Of a stretch of DNA of 64,000 nucleotides, positions 23,419 through 33,980 are shown piece by piece; within the stretch, counting starts at the first letter, position 1; each line of letters opens with the position of its first letter. Source of the stretch: Hermatobates lingyangjiaoensis (taxonomy: Eukaryota > Arthropoda > Insecta > Hemiptera > Hermatobatidae); assembly GCA_026182355.1 (NCBI GenBank), contig JAPFBL010000047.1, positions 1,674,001-1,738,000 of the forward strand, given 5' to 3'. Under the pieces are notes generated by a model, which saw only the letters and a program-made list of their open reading frames with translations, did not search any database and was not told where the DNA came from. The position numbers and the translations under genes are program-made.

Positions 23419-23577
23419 TAAGAGAGGTAGGTGAGGGGACGGGCAGGTAGTTGGGGTTCAGTGCCCTGCCCTGCCACTCACACCTCCCTCCCTTCCGCAT
23501 TCCTTGCTTTTCTATAATAGTTAGTTGTTAACTGCCCTTTGTACTGTACCTTTTTGCCTTGTTTAATATTTTCGTTT
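23419..23577 (+). other. PLE 3' UTR
   Basis: Between the endonuclease stop and the hammerhead. Starts purine-rich (GAGAGGTAGGTGAGGGGACG) and has pyrimidine-rich CACCTCCCTCCCTTCC. No ORF. Confidence 0.6.
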
Positions 23578-23616
23578 TTACCTGATGATGGCTAATGTGA
23601 GCCGAAAGCTTGTGTT
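23578..23616 (+). ncRNA. Minimal hammerhead ribozyme motif, PLE2
   Basis: CTGATGA (23582-23588), one extra T, a perfect 4-bp stem II GGCT/AGCC around a 6-nt loop, GAA (23604-23606), AGCT as tiny stem III, T at the cleavage position (23611). The flanking bases form a 2-3 bp stem I. It lies between the endonuclease stop and the start of the next ORF copy, where PLE hammerheads are known to sit. Confidence 0.7.
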
Positions 23617-23815
23617 TTAGATTAAGTTTCAAATTATAGTTTTAGTTTAAAGCGTTATAGTGTTTAGTGTTCAACTTCTTTCCTTTCATGTCGTTACCAG
23701 AACTCCTTTGGAAAATACCCGAAAGTTACCGAAAACTAGTTAGGAAACTAGAGAACATCAGTAAGAAATTGGTCAACGCAGAAGCTGCTGCCAACTTTAA
23801 TTATATATATATACG
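23617..23815 (+). pseudogene. PLE next-copy ORF start ending in TA repeat
   Basis: Downstream of the hammerhead, frames encode ...SLGNLENISKKLVNAEAAANFN-like sequence (the residues match 22597-22799) and break at TTTAATTATATATATA, about 23798-23815. This is the leading part of a tandem ORF copy and marks the 3' end of this insertion. Confidence 0.65.
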
Positions 23816-23830
23816 TTTTGGATCGTATTT

Positions 23831-24235
23831 CCAATGATAAAGTGTATATATATAATCATGTGGTTTCTTGGTATTAAAGATGAAACTAATTACATTTTCT
23901 TTAAATATATAATTTTCAATACTTTTTTCGATATCATATATTCATACTTTTCTAAATCATATTATTTTTTTAAAAAAATTGACCTATTTCTCTATTTACT
24001 TTTTATAATTCAGGTTACACATTATTCATAAAAATTATACATCATGTACTTCATTTGTTTTACTTTGTATGTTGATTATATATATAATAAAATATTATTT
24101 TTTTACATTTTTTTTGGACTGTTAGAAAGGATTTCGAATAATGGTCCAAATGTCGTCATTTAATGCTCAATTTGAAATTGGAATAACTGGCCGCATACCT
24201 ATACACTTATTTTCTTTATATATATGGTATAAATA
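23831..24235. other. AT-rich stretch without a recognised gene
   Basis: Very AT-rich, with short TA runs and a 65-codon frame of low complexity. Nothing is called. Confidence 0.5.
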
Positions 24236-24239
24236 TTGA

Positions 24240-24470
24240 TAAATGTATGGACCGTGGAATAGAAACAAAACTATAGTTTATCGGGACTCGGTCAGTTCTT
24301 CAGGTTCAAATTAAACTCTCATTCCAACGTTTCGGTCTATGTGTTTTTGTAGGCCTATGAAAAAGGTTTTAAATAAAGACCGAAACGTTGGCAATGAGAG
24401 TTTAGTTTTGAACCTGAAGAACTGACCGAGCCCCGATAATCTATAGTTTTGTTTATATATATATATAAAC
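24240..24470. mobile_element. Family E PLE fold-back
   Basis: Arms about 24258-24340 and 24376-24448 are inverted (ACTATAGTTTATCGGGACTC against CCCCGATAATCTATAGT; TCTCATTCCAACGTTTCGGT against ACCGAAACGTTGGCAATGAG). The right end meets TA repeats at about 24454-24467. The core reads CCTATGAAAAAGG, so the same CTATGA deviation is shared with the copy at 21976. Confidence 0.75.
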
Positions 24471-24744
24471 TAGGATTTAAAAAGAACACATAGAAAGGAC
24501 ATCACTGAACTCACTACTATATTTCGATGTCCTCGTCTTCAGGAAAAGAAGTGAATCGCTCCAAAGGCTGATAACGACTGACTTGGCGTTCGAACTGAAG
24601 CACTCAAACAGTGTAGCCAACTTTCGGAGGAAAGGTAGACAGGGAAGATAAAGAGATAAAAGCCAAATAAAAATTAAAAAATGAATACATTTAACTAAAA
24701 TAAAATTAAAAGCTGATAACAACTAAAAAATAAGAAATAAGAAA
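24470..24744 (-). mobile_element. Family C PLE 3' region
   Basis: Minus-strand 3' UTR of the endonuclease fragment at 24745-24887, ending in a hammerhead motif and the family C terminal segment at TA repeats near 24455-24467. Order and spacing repeat those of the family B unit at 37240-37547. Confidence 0.65.
24516..24544 (-). ncRNA. Minimal hammerhead ribozyme motif, family C
   Basis: On the minus strand: CTGAAGA (variable position 7 is A), an extra C, a 2-bp stem II GA/TC, GAA, ATAT, A at the cleavage position, then G opposite the C before CTGAAGA. The core is complete but the stems are very short. Confidence 0.5.
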
Positions 24745-24887
24745 TCAACGATTGAGGTTAAGCCCAGGAGCCGATCTACCGCCCAGAAGACTAATAAGTG
24801 CTTCTTCTGAAGCTCTCAGTGTAACTTTCGAATTAGTCTGATCAATCTGCCTCAGGACCTGTATACGGAAACAGTCATTAAAACTGA
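24745..24887 (-). pseudogene. PLE endonuclease C-terminal end
   Basis: The minus strand encodes FNDCFRIQVLRQI, then TNSKVTLRASEEALISLLGG and RSAPGLNLNR before a TGA stop. It matches the frame at 37548-37796 (HCFRVQVLNHI..., TLRASEEAIICLL, SPPGLNLYR). The E-E-A-L helix and terminal P-G-L-N-L fit the end of a GIY-YIG domain, where the glutamate and asparagine are conserved. The copy is cut by TA repeats upstream (24889-24901), so the YIG motifs are missing. Confidence 0.6.
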
Positions 24888-24901
24888 GTATATATATATA
24901 C

Positions 24902-27714
24902 GTATTTATGGAATTCGATATACTAATTAATAATGCTATTTCTAAGCAGGAAGTTTATGCACATTTATTATTTTGGAAAGGATATGTATGATCGTTCTTT
25001 ATAGTTCATGGCATAGCAAATCATGTGGAGTTTAATCAGTACCAGCTCAGTCAGCCTTAAGATGGATTTTAGTAACCTTTTAAAACAGAAAGCGTTAAAG
25101 CTTGCAAACTGCTTTAAATATGGGAGACATTATCAGGTTACAAAGTAAACTTTGCTGCACAATGAATTAAGTCCATTGAAGATAAGATATCGCTCCCGGC
25201 CCATAATTAATTATGCAAATTGAATCCTTCCCTCTCTTCGATCTTGCTTGTGTTGGCGAATTACTTTATTTTTTTTTACATATATTTTGTTGATATAAGG
25301 TTGATGGATTGAAAAATAGAGGAAGTGTCTTTCAGGATGGTTTTCCTATGATGCAATGTTTGAAGTTCTTATAGTTTGTTTAGAGAGTGATTCAATATGT
25401 AAGTAACGAAATCAGCGAAAATATAAACAGCAGTAATAAATTTCAATTTACAGATAACCTCACAAATTTAGATATACTTTTCTAATACATTTCAAAAAAA
25501 AACCATCATCTTAATTGTAAACAAATACCTGTATCTGAAACACAGTATGAAAATTAGAAAAATGGTTAACATTATTCATAAAATCAAGTGGTCTTCACCG
25601 GAGTCGGTTAATGACCCGAACAAAAATATAAGAATTGGTTTTATAATAAATCTATTGCAAAATGTGGAAGATATAATATGAAATAATATATTATAAATAT
25701 TGTATTAATATTTTAAAAAGTAGTACTCATGAAACTAATTATATCTATAATTTTAGGTATTAGAAGAAAATCATTTTTGTTTAATATTTATAATATACTT
25801 TGAATGTTAGATTTTATTTCATTTATTCCTGTTTGCATTTATATAATTTTCGCTCGTTTATTTTAATGATTTAGAAAAAATGTAAGTTGTTCTTTTTGTT
25901 ACAAACTTACTTTTTAAATATTTATTTATTTTTCTCAGTGAAAGTCGTATACATCAGTTTGTTTATAAACATTTTTGTTGGCAAAATAAAGTCGAGAGGA
26001 GTTAGTGAAGTTGTTATGGTTGGAGTATAACCTGGTTGTAGCTTGTCTATATTTGTTATTTTTATTTGCAACTGGCTAACGAGCCAAGTTTTAATAAAGG
26101 ACTTAGCTGAGTTTTGAAGGGAGGGGGAAGTGGCTTCGTGTTATAGGGATTGAAATGTGGAAAAACCTGAAATATAACGCTCAAAGACACTAACCTTTAC
26201 GTTTTCATAGCTTATTTTATGTTGTATACAAAACAACTTGCTTGTTTTCATATAAAACAAAAGTATCTAATGGTTTTAATAATTGGTGGGACAAAGCACT
26301 TAACGTAACTCCAAAATACCAGGAAAAAAATTGAATTTATTACACTTAGGTCAAACAATTAATTTTATTACCATCAAGACAAAGAATTTCAGTGTGACAC
26401 AAAACATTTTACTGTGTTGTATATTTCATGTGTAAGAATAAATAGTTTATATATGTGTTGATATGGACTTAAGGTAAACAATTTTTAAAATATTTTGAAT
26501 ACAATAAAATTTATTGGAAGGTTCAATAATTTTGGATTTTTTTTAACTTGTTTTTCTGTTCTTGTGAGGTTAAAGGTTTAACAGCAGACACCTAAACAGT
26601 AAAACTAAATTGACCTGACACGTACCCTCCGTTAGGGTAATAAAGAAGTTTAAACGTATATCTATACTTATATCTAGAACGTATACACCTAATTACTATG
26701 TATTTCCTTCTTAATAACTGATGTTTCTAGATAATTTGAGAAGAAAAAAAAATAAAAATGAGAAAATTTGAAAAGACATTCTTGATCAAATATTAAAACA
26801 TTTTAAAGTACCATTCAATTGTGCTTTAATAATGACCACTTAATCAAGTTTGAGCTAAAAGTTAAAAAAAGATAAAGTTGATATTAACATAGCAACAATA
26901 AATATGAAATAGAAATGTTACCAGTCGATTTTGCACACTCAAAGAACCAGTTTATCATATGATCTTAACATGTTGAATCAGAAAAGAATACCACAAAGCT
27001 CGTAATATATTAAACGAACAGAAAAACTATAAGTATGCTTATAAGAGTCGGTAGAAAAAGAGAGATACATTGCCAAAACCCCCATACACTTAACTTTTCA
27101 TTACATGATTCAATAAAGGGATCAAGGCTAGTCTCCTAGAAGAATGAAAAACTATTTACTGTTCAAGAAAACCAAATTTAATATGTATAGTGGAGAGCAA
27201 GGATCGTATTTTCTATTATAAAATAAAAGGAAAATGTTATTATAAATTATTCTATAAGGACCTTATATGAGGATTATATACCTTTTTATATATTTATATA
27301 TTAAAGTTTAAACCATAATAAAAAATTCAGGCATAAAAAAACTGGTATTTCAAACTTAAACTGGAACTGAGGCGAACCAGTTGTATTGGTTGATAGATTG
27401 TAGTTCGATTTATAAACTTCCTACTGTAGTTTAAACGTTGATTTCTATATTAATTTTAAATACTAAAGTACGTCATAATAAATCGGGGTAAAATAGCATA
27501 TAAATCACATTATGAACTTTCCCAGTAATCTTCAATATTCTCACTACTTCTTGTACTCATCGAAGTTAGAATTGAAACATCACCTTGTCGAATGTTTAAA
27601 ATAAAAATTTGCCCAGTAATAGAATATTTTTCTATATCTTATTTGTCTATAATAAATATTATTATAATATGAATACTTAACAGAATAGACAAGATATGTA
27701 AGACACAAAACACT
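24902..27714. other. AT-rich stretch with one possible regulatory site
   Basis: No ORF with a recognisable domain and no RNA gene. A less AT-rich, complex segment at about 25130-25255 contains adjoining homeodomain- and POU-like motifs (separate entry). Confidence 0.5.
25203..25222 (+). promoter_or_regulatory. Possible homeodomain plus POU octamer site
   Basis: TAATTAATTATGCAAAT joins two TAAT homeodomain cores to the octamer ATGCAAAT. In animal genomes such composites occur in developmental enhancers. In AT-rich DNA such matches also arise by chance, so this is only a suggestion. The surrounding 100 bp are less AT-rich than average. Confidence 0.25.
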
Positions 27715-27724
27715 ACATATATAT

Positions 27725-27952
27725 ATATAAAAAGATTTCACATAAACACGTGAAATAACAATCAATGATCAAACCAGAATAAGAAATGGGAAAACAAGAC
27801 TAAGATCTTTCAACCGTAACAAGCGGTCTTCGTCAGAGTCAAAAACCCAACTGATGGATTTTTGACTCTGACAAAGACCGCTTGTTACGGTTGAAAGATC
27901 TTAGTCTTGTTTTCCCATTTCTTATTGTGGTTTGATCATTGATTATATATAT
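27725..27952. mobile_element. Family A PLE fold-back
   Basis: Left arm about 27730-27850 and right arm about 27855-27945, with TA repeats on both sides (27715-27729 and 27944-27952). The two arms carry an intact minus-strand hammerhead (27798-27840) and a damaged plus-strand one (27864-27906, CTGACAA for CTGACGA). Confidence 0.85.
27798..27840 (-). ncRNA. Minimal hammerhead ribozyme motif, family A
   Basis: A complete 43-nt family A motif on the minus strand: GACT, CTGACGA, extra A, GACCG, 7-nt loop, CGGTT, GAA, AGATCT, T, AGTC. All core positions and the 4-bp stem I are conserved. Confidence 0.7.
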
Positions 27953-27954
27953 CA

Positions 27955-28240
27955 GCGATCAAACTACAATATGAAATGGGAAAACAAGACGAAGATTTTT
28001 CAACCGTAACAAGCGGTCTTCGTTAGAGTCAAAAACCCAGCTAAAACACTCGATGGGGAAAACATCTGGTGAGGGGTTGAAAAGAGTGGGACTATCCGCT
28101 AGCTGTCAACTCTTTTAGAAGAGGCTATTGCCCTCAACTAGAAATGTTCAAGCTTAAAACACCCGTTACTAATGTTTGTAATATTTGATTTATTCTATTT
28201 AATTAGATAGGATTCAATATTATTTTTTATCAACATCGAT
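27955..28240 (-). mobile_element. Family A PLE 3' region
   Basis: Minus-strand copy of the family A 3' region, matching the left arm of the long palindrome at 44076-44455 from GATCAAAC through TATCCGCTAGCTGTCAAC to GATTCAATATTATT. Its hammerhead (27988-28030) has CTAACGA and is predicted inactive. It is fused head-to-head with plus-strand RT sequence from about 28240-28305. Confidence 0.75.
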
Positions 28241-28304
28241 TTTTCAATTACCATATATTTACGGGTTGATCATGACGCATAAGTTTAATTACGCAATACG
28301 TTGA

Positions 28305-29190
28305 ATTGTGAGTTCGGAAGGTTCGGCCTCATATGACTTGTCCAAATGGTTAGTTATTGTCTTGAGCCCGTTAATTGGAAAAATTTCAGGTAGCCATATT
28401 AAAACCAATTTTGATTTAATTAGAAAATTAAAAAGTGTCAACATGAATAAAATTATAGATTTATTAGTTTCGATGTTAGGTCCCTTTTTACCAATGTACC
28501 TGTATCTGATCTTTTGAGTTTACTCCATGAGGAATTCGTTAATTGTTATTATTCCGTTAGCCTTTCTTCTAAGCTATGTGTAGTAGATTGCCATTTTCAA
28601 TTTCAAAATAATTTTTATGAACAAAAATTTGGGCTTGCAATGGGTAACTGCTTATCCTCCCTCTTGAGTAATTTATACATGAAATTTTTTGAAACTAAAA
28701 TGTTAAGCTCAATATTGCCTAGTCATGTTAAATGGTATAGATATGTTCACGATATACTATGCATCATTCTTAGTCCTGATCCATAGGTTACCTAAAGACT
28801 TATGATTTCGTTTATATGGAAAACCTACAAATGTGCTTGCATCTGTTCAATTTTATTCTTACCATCCCAAAAATGTTAAAATTTCTGTTTTCAGAAATTT
28901 ATCAAAAATATGTTTTTCAAGGTGTTAAGAGTGTGCTCTCCTGAAATCCTTAATGATGAAATTAAGAACATTAGGTCAATTGTCCTATCATTAAAATACC
29001 TCTCCTCTTATATAGATTTAGCCTTGAAGGGTGCTAAAAAAACTTTTCCGTCCATTATCAAATTTTATATTTTTACCATATCATCAGTCATTAGACCCTT
29101 TTTCCAGGGAAGAGTTTTATTTTTGTTTATGAAATTTCGTGCAAAAATTGCCATAAAATGTATATTGATCAAATTGGTAAATCTTTAAAG
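28305..29190 (+). pseudogene. PLE reverse transcriptase relic
   Basis: Three broken plus-strand frames together follow the PLE RT. 28308-28480: YDLSKWLVIVLSPLIGKISG, SHIKTNFDLI, then LVSM. From about 28485: LFTNVPVSDLLSLLHEEF. 28590-28790: NNFYEQKFGLAMGNCLSSLL, SNLYMKFFE, then WYRYVHDILCI. 28915-29060: LRVCSPEILNDEIKNIRSIV and LKYLSSYIDLALKGAKKTF. GLAMG-LSSLLSN-Y and RYV-D-L are the RT template-grip and catalytic motifs, and the last block fits the thumb. The catalytic YVDD reads YVHD, and frameshifts at about 28485 and 28787 plus stops make it dead. No endonuclease follows before the TA repeats at 29274. It is the only clear RT in the window. Confidence 0.8.
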
Positions 29191-29342
29191 ACACATGTAA
29201 AACAGTAATACAACAATAATACAGAAAAAAATTTAATTCAGGGAACAGACCAAGATCTGATAAACCTTTATTTTATATATATATATAAGCATAAACTGCA
29301 TTCAAAAAAGGACGCACATAGAAGTAATTACAAACACTCACT

Positions 29343-29371
29343 ACTATATTTCGATAGTCTCGTCATCAGGA
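29343..29371 (-). ncRNA. Minimal hammerhead ribozyme motif, family C
   Basis: Minus strand: CTGATGA, extra C, GA/TC stem II around a 5-nt loop, GAA, ATAT, A at the cleavage position and G pairing with C of stem I. Core complete, stems short. Confidence 0.55.
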
Positions 29372-29424
29372 AGACAGATGTGGGTCGCTCCGAAGACAGA
29401 TCTCGGAGTCACTCACATCTATCA

Positions 29425-29454
29425 TCCTGATGACGAGGTAATCGAAATATAGTA
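29425..29454 (+). ncRNA. Minimal hammerhead ribozyme motif, family C
   Basis: Plus-strand partner: CTGATGA (29427-29433), extra C, GA/TC stem II, GAA (29444-29446), ATAT, A. The loop sequence differs from the other arm (GGTAA against GACTA), but all core positions are kept. Confidence 0.55.
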
Positions 29455-29571
29455 GTGCATTTCGGTGATTTTGTCTGTTTGTTCTTTTTGTAAATCTAGT
29501 TTATTCAGTTTGTGGAATCGTTTCAGTTTAATGGCGAAAAATATCTATATATATATATATATATATATATA

Positions 29572-29770
29572 GATATCAATGATCAAACCACAATAAGAAA
29601 TGGGAAAACAAGACTAAGATCTTTCAACCGTAACAAACGGTCTTCGTAAGAGTCAAAAACCCAACTTGTTACGGTTGAATGATCTTAGTCTTGTTTTCCC
29701 ATTTCTTATTGTGGTTTGATCATTGATTGTTATTTCATGTGTTTTGTGAAATATTTTTATATATAGATAT
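29572..29770. mobile_element. Family A PLE fold-back, asymmetric
   Basis: The left arm (29572-29663) has a hammerhead with CTTACGA (29612-29654, damaged). The right arm starts within stem II (CTTGTTACGGTTGAATG) and so lacks CTGACGA. TA repeats flank it at 29544-29571 and about 29758-29770. Confidence 0.8.
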
Positions 29771-29784
29771 ATGTAGTTCAATAT

Positions 29785-29906
29785 AGAGAAAGAAATATAG
29801 AGAAATCAAAAGAACACACTTACAGTCTCTAATTTTTGGATTGAACCGTCTTCAGGAGAGATAAGAGAGGGAAACCAAGCGCACTGGTCCAGAGACGGTT
29901 GGAGAT

Positions 29907-29908
<2 letters not shown>
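29785..29908 (-). mobile_element. Family D PLE half unit
   Basis: Minus-strand family D segment (AAAGAACACACTTACAGTC on the plus strand). The hammerhead at 29825-29860 has CTGAAGA, a GG/CC stem II, AAA for GAA, AATT and A. Stem I would be 4 bp (TCTC/GAGA). The G12-to-A change predicts loss of activity. TA repeats follow at 29909-29962. Confidence 0.65.
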
Positions 29909-29954
<46 letters not shown>

Positions 29955-29962
29955 ATATATAT
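29909..29962. repeat. (TA)n microsatellite
   Basis: Imperfect TA tract right of the family D half unit. Confidence 0.9.
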
Positions 29963-30049
29963 ATTATAGTACAACAAGCAGCAAAATAAACGATGCTATA
30001 TAATTGCGTTCTTGAAAAAATGAATAAAAATAATGTTTTAAATTGACTT

Positions 30050-30370
30050 GGAATATCTATTGTCGAGTGTTGCATGATAGAGTACTTGTGGAAGAGGGGG
30101 TGAGTTGTTGAGAGTGATGGGGGAGCGTGGTTTGGACAGGTTTTGGATTCGAGACACGAGCTGAGGAGAGCAATAAGGAAGTGATGGGCAGCCGAGCTCT
30201 TGTGAGGAGTATGCAATTACTGAGCTCCAGTGAGTGGCAGCGAGAATCAATAGCGCGGATATTGTGAGGAGTTCGATATTCACCAAGGGCTCCAACATTG
30301 AAGCGGCATTTGCAGGGGGAGAGAAACAAGAGTTCAAGTTGAACTGACCGCATCTGGGGCTCAAATTACA
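30050..30370. other. GC-richer block of unknown nature
   Basis: About 320 bp distinctly richer in G and C than the surroundings (GGGGGAGCGTGG, GGGCAGCCGAGCTC, GCGGCATTTGCAGGGGGAG). Three minus-strand frames of about 100 codons are open but overlap one another, and none shows a motif I know. It could be part of an unrecognised transposon. I do not call a gene. Confidence 0.4.
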
Positions 30371-31437
30371 CTGGCTTTAAGAAAAACATATTCAAAGAAG
30401 CTAGCCTGAGTACATTTCTTGTTTACCAATGCTGGCAAAACGAACACCCCTTACCTCCCTCCAACCCACATAAAGTCCATTCAACCAAGTTTAGGAAATC
30501 CTCAACTGAAAACACAATCTTCTTGTTCTTCCTCATAATGAAGTTTTGCAAACTGACATTGAAATTGTACTTTTCAAACCTAAATTTCAAACGAATAACT
30601 ATATTAAATTTTCAGACTAACCTATAGATTTTGATACCCATTCACAAGGAAATTATTAAATTTGATTCCATACACTTTCTGGTACACTGTTATCTACAAA
30701 ACATGACTTCTATCTGGACTATAGTACCATGAATTAATTAAGACCACACAAAATTATACTCACTATTATTATATCCAGTAAGACCAACTCTTGATACTGA
30801 AAAAGTTTTATTATTAGTATAATAATTTAAAATGAATAGTTTTTGATTTTTATATCTAAATTAAAGTGAATTATAAAATTATGATATTGAAATCCCTAAT
30901 GAGATGATAAGAACATTAATTCTGAGTTATTATGTTAGATGAATGATATACATATTAAAATGACTCATTTTTAAAGATTTTCCTTCTTTATTTTAGTTCT
31001 CATTTCTTTCGGGTTAAATTTTATTTTTAGTAGTTCTAGTGTTTTCATAATTGAATTTTCAACTACCAGTGCGGTTATATTTTTGCGATAACTGTCTTGT
31101 ATCATTAATTTAACAATAACATGAAAGACATGCATATTGTTATTGCCACAATTAGAACACAATTAGTGGTTAGTACGACAAGTTAAAAAAGACAATATTA
31201 TTGTAAACTTCAATCATACGTACGATTATATCGTACTTTGATATAAAACTCGTATTGTATCTCTCCACCAGTGATATAATAGGTTTGACGGGAGTTTATA
31301 ATAATAATAACTAGAATGATTGGTTTTTTATTTTTCTTTTTTTTTTAAAGAAAAACATGAAAGAGAAAAAAGAAATCAAGAGTTGTAAAGACAAACTTTT
31401 GTACTAAATTAAAACTAATAATTAATTCTAATGTAGT
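30371..31437. other. Stretch without a recognised gene
   Basis: AT-rich, with short frames only and no repeat structure noticed. Confidence 0.45.
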
Positions 31438-31660
31438 GCAATCAGTTATTATGTGGTATTTACTCATTGTTGGGTAAAAATCTAATGAAATGGTCTTCAC
31501 ATATAAAAATTTTAATGATATAAACAACGCGTTTCGAACACTGAGGAAGAACTATTATTTGCCTGAGGAAGAACACTACGTGTTCGAAACGCATTGTTTA
31601 TATCATTAAAATTTTTATATGTGGAGACCATTTCATTAGATTTTTACCCTACAATAATAA
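31438..31660. mobile_element. Family F PLE fold-back
   Basis: Arms 31472-31541 and 31580-31649 (70 bp each) are inverted with very few differences. The left arm has lost the hammerhead core and the right arm keeps it. The flanks (GTGCAATCAGTTATTATGTG; TAATTGTGTAATCTG) resemble those of the copy at 21121, and no TA run abuts. Confidence 0.8.
31558..31600 (+). ncRNA. Minimal hammerhead ribozyme motif, family F
   Basis: CTGAGGA (31563-31569; variable position 7 is G), extra A, a perfect 6-bp stem II GAACAC/GTGTTC around TAC, GAA, ACGCAT, T at the cleavage position, G pairing with C of stem I. Stem II arms are as at 21278, while the loop, the extra base and position 7 differ. Confidence 0.65.
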
Positions 31661-31785
31661 TTAATTAATTGTGTAATCTGTTATGGCGTCTTATGAAGTT
31701 CACTCATATTAGGGAACTTCAAAAATTACGTCACCATACAAAATAAGAGTTGAATATCCAAACTAACATATTCACGATTGAGATG

Positions 31786-32102
31786 TAAACCTGAAGAAGA
31801 AAACTAAATGTTCGAAAAGTGTTGTTATTTTTTATATTGAACTCATTTTCTGTGTTAAAACGTAATTTTTGAATTTTCCCAGTATATAACAAATAAATAT
31901 ATAACGGAGCAGTTAATGCCATCGTTCCAATGAAGTAACCACAAAAGATCATAATCTTTTTTAGAGTTGTTATTTTTTTGTATTGAACCCTTTTTCTGTG
32001 TGGAAACTTAATTTTTGAATTTTCCCAATATATAACAAATAAATATATAACGGAGCAGTTAATGCCATCTTTAGAATGAAGTAACTACAAAAGATAATAA
32101 TC
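31786..32102 (+). mobile_element. Family F PLE fragment with duplicated tail
   Basis: A decayed hammerhead (CTGAAGA at 31791-31797, then an eroded stem II and TTCGAAAAGTG) is followed by a segment of about 130 bp at 31821-31955 that is repeated at 31976-32102 (TATAACGGAGCAGTTAATGC in both). Period 155 bp. The reason for the duplication is unknown. Confidence 0.65.
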
Positions 32103-33480
32103 CGCTTCGAATAGATTAAGAAATTGAAAATCTCTTTGATTTACAATATTCCTATAACTTTTAATAAATAACGGCTTGACGTTTAACAGCAACAGACTTC
32201 TCAAAGACTTTCCTCATTGACTAAATCAGATAATTTCATTAACTACATTCAAAAGGATTTACTTTCCTTTTGAATAATATAAAAACAACATCAGCCAGTT
32301 TCTATCATATTTTTTTTACGAAAAAAAACATGAAACACATTATTTTATGTATAAGTACATAATACTTAATTACTTTAATGAGAAGCTATCTTCCATCTTA
32401 GGCTATCTGATATACAATATGAATAATGTGAAAAAAATACCAGGTATTTTCTATCATAACTTTCTTTAAAAAAAAAGGTAAAAAATATTTAGATTTATGT
32501 ACCTCATATATGCAGGTATATATTATGGCATATTCAGAGTTTGTTTTATAAACATTTAAATTTTTTTAAAAGTGAATTATCCAATTGTGCCATCACTTTA
32601 ATTGTCAATCAATTATTTCACTATAGTTTATTATTACTTTCACTAGTATTTGATCTAATTTTTTTTTTATTTTAAAAATTACAAGGCCGTATTGTGTTTT
32701 TTCTTGAAAATGTTGTTTCTTTTTAATTATTTAAAAACAATATCATGTAGTTTATATCATATTTTTTTTAAAAGTGAAAAATTGTTTCCATAAAAGTACT
32801 TATGGTTTTTTCGAAGTTTCCATTATGAACATATACAATTTTATTTCAAGTGAATTATCAAATGTATCAACATTGTTTTCGTCAGATATTTCACTGTTAT
32901 TGGATTCAAATAGTTGATTCCTATTTTACAAGTCCGTACAGTGTTTTTTTTTTATTCACATTGTCTATTCACCACTTGTTAGTTTTACAATGTGTCATAA
33001 GCTGTAAGTGTTTGCTAAAAGAAGTCATCTGACTTTCTAAATGAACAGGCAATGTGAGCAAGTGCTATCAGCACTCACCTAAAGCCTTCACTTGAAGCAG
33101 TTTCAATGCAAATGGCCCTTTAAGGACTGTTCATAGCCTATGAAGGTATTTGGAATAATTGTCTTAAGTCGTTTGAAATAAATAGGCCCAAGAGATAGGC
33201 TTTGGTAAACATTATGTTCAAGGAATCTTATTGAATCTAACAACCCTCTATTTCCCTCGCTTGGATACATTAAGTGCAATACTTTAACAGGGTTACCAAC
33301 CTAACAATAAACACTGTCGTCAAAACCCAAACCATTTTAGAAATCTAAAAATCTTTTAGCTAAAACTAATGATTATTTAAAATATGTAACAATGATTTTA
33401 ATAATCAATTCATCATCTGAATAAACCGTTAATACCAAAAATTATATCTTCACACAAAAAAAAAGTTTAATATCAAAATT
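32103..33480. other. AT-rich stretch without a recognised gene
   Basis: Many A/T homopolymers, with a more complex block at about 33020-33330. No domain, RNA or repeat is recognised. Confidence 0.45.
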
Positions 33481-33980
33481 AACACCGCATTTAGAATACT
33501 TTGTGTTCTTCTTCAGGTTTATATCAAAAAAAATATATACATTTAAGTATATGAAAATTACTTAAAATTGAATATAATATATTAATGTTCAATTGCACTA
33601 TTGAGGTTTTTAACAGGGAATTAGTATAAAAATGGCTCAATTAATCATGAACCTCAATAAAACATGATAACATATTAAAACATGAACCAATTTATAAGTA
33701 ACAATGATTTTTAAATATAAATGGTTTCATTTTTCAGTATGTTGTCATGTTATATTAAGGTTGAGGATTAATCATTCATTATACTAATTCCATTGTTATA
33801 GAAATCTCATTAGTGCAGTTCAACATTTACATATTGTATTCAATGCCAAATAATTCATTCTGATATTCGTAAAGCTCACAGATATGTATATTTCTTTAAA
33901 TGTAAACCTGATGTAGAATGTTAGGTGTTCGAAACGCGTTGCTAGTTTTGATATTGATAAACTTTTTTTGTGTGAGGAAG
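33481..33980. mobile_element. Family F PLE fragments, diverged
   Basis: Plus strand at 33905-33945: CTGATGT, then GAATG...GTGTTC, GAAACGCGTTG; that is, a family F hammerhead with A9 changed to T. The segment after it (TGTGTGAGGAAGCGTAATTTTTG) matches 31848-31880. About 33495-33530 holds a minus-strand CTGAAGAAGAACAC remnant, so the two lie as a widely spaced inverted pair. Confidence 0.55.

Larger units (their letters stand above)
29285..29541. mobile_element. Family C PLE fold-back
   Basis: Arms about 29290-29385 and 29415-29515 are inverted (CACTACTATATTTCGATAG against its complement), with TA repeats at 29274-29288 and 29544-29571. Both arms carry complete hammerhead cores. The right arm continues about 60 bp longer (TCTAGTTTATTCAG), as in the unit at 37968-38020. 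Confidence 0.8.
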
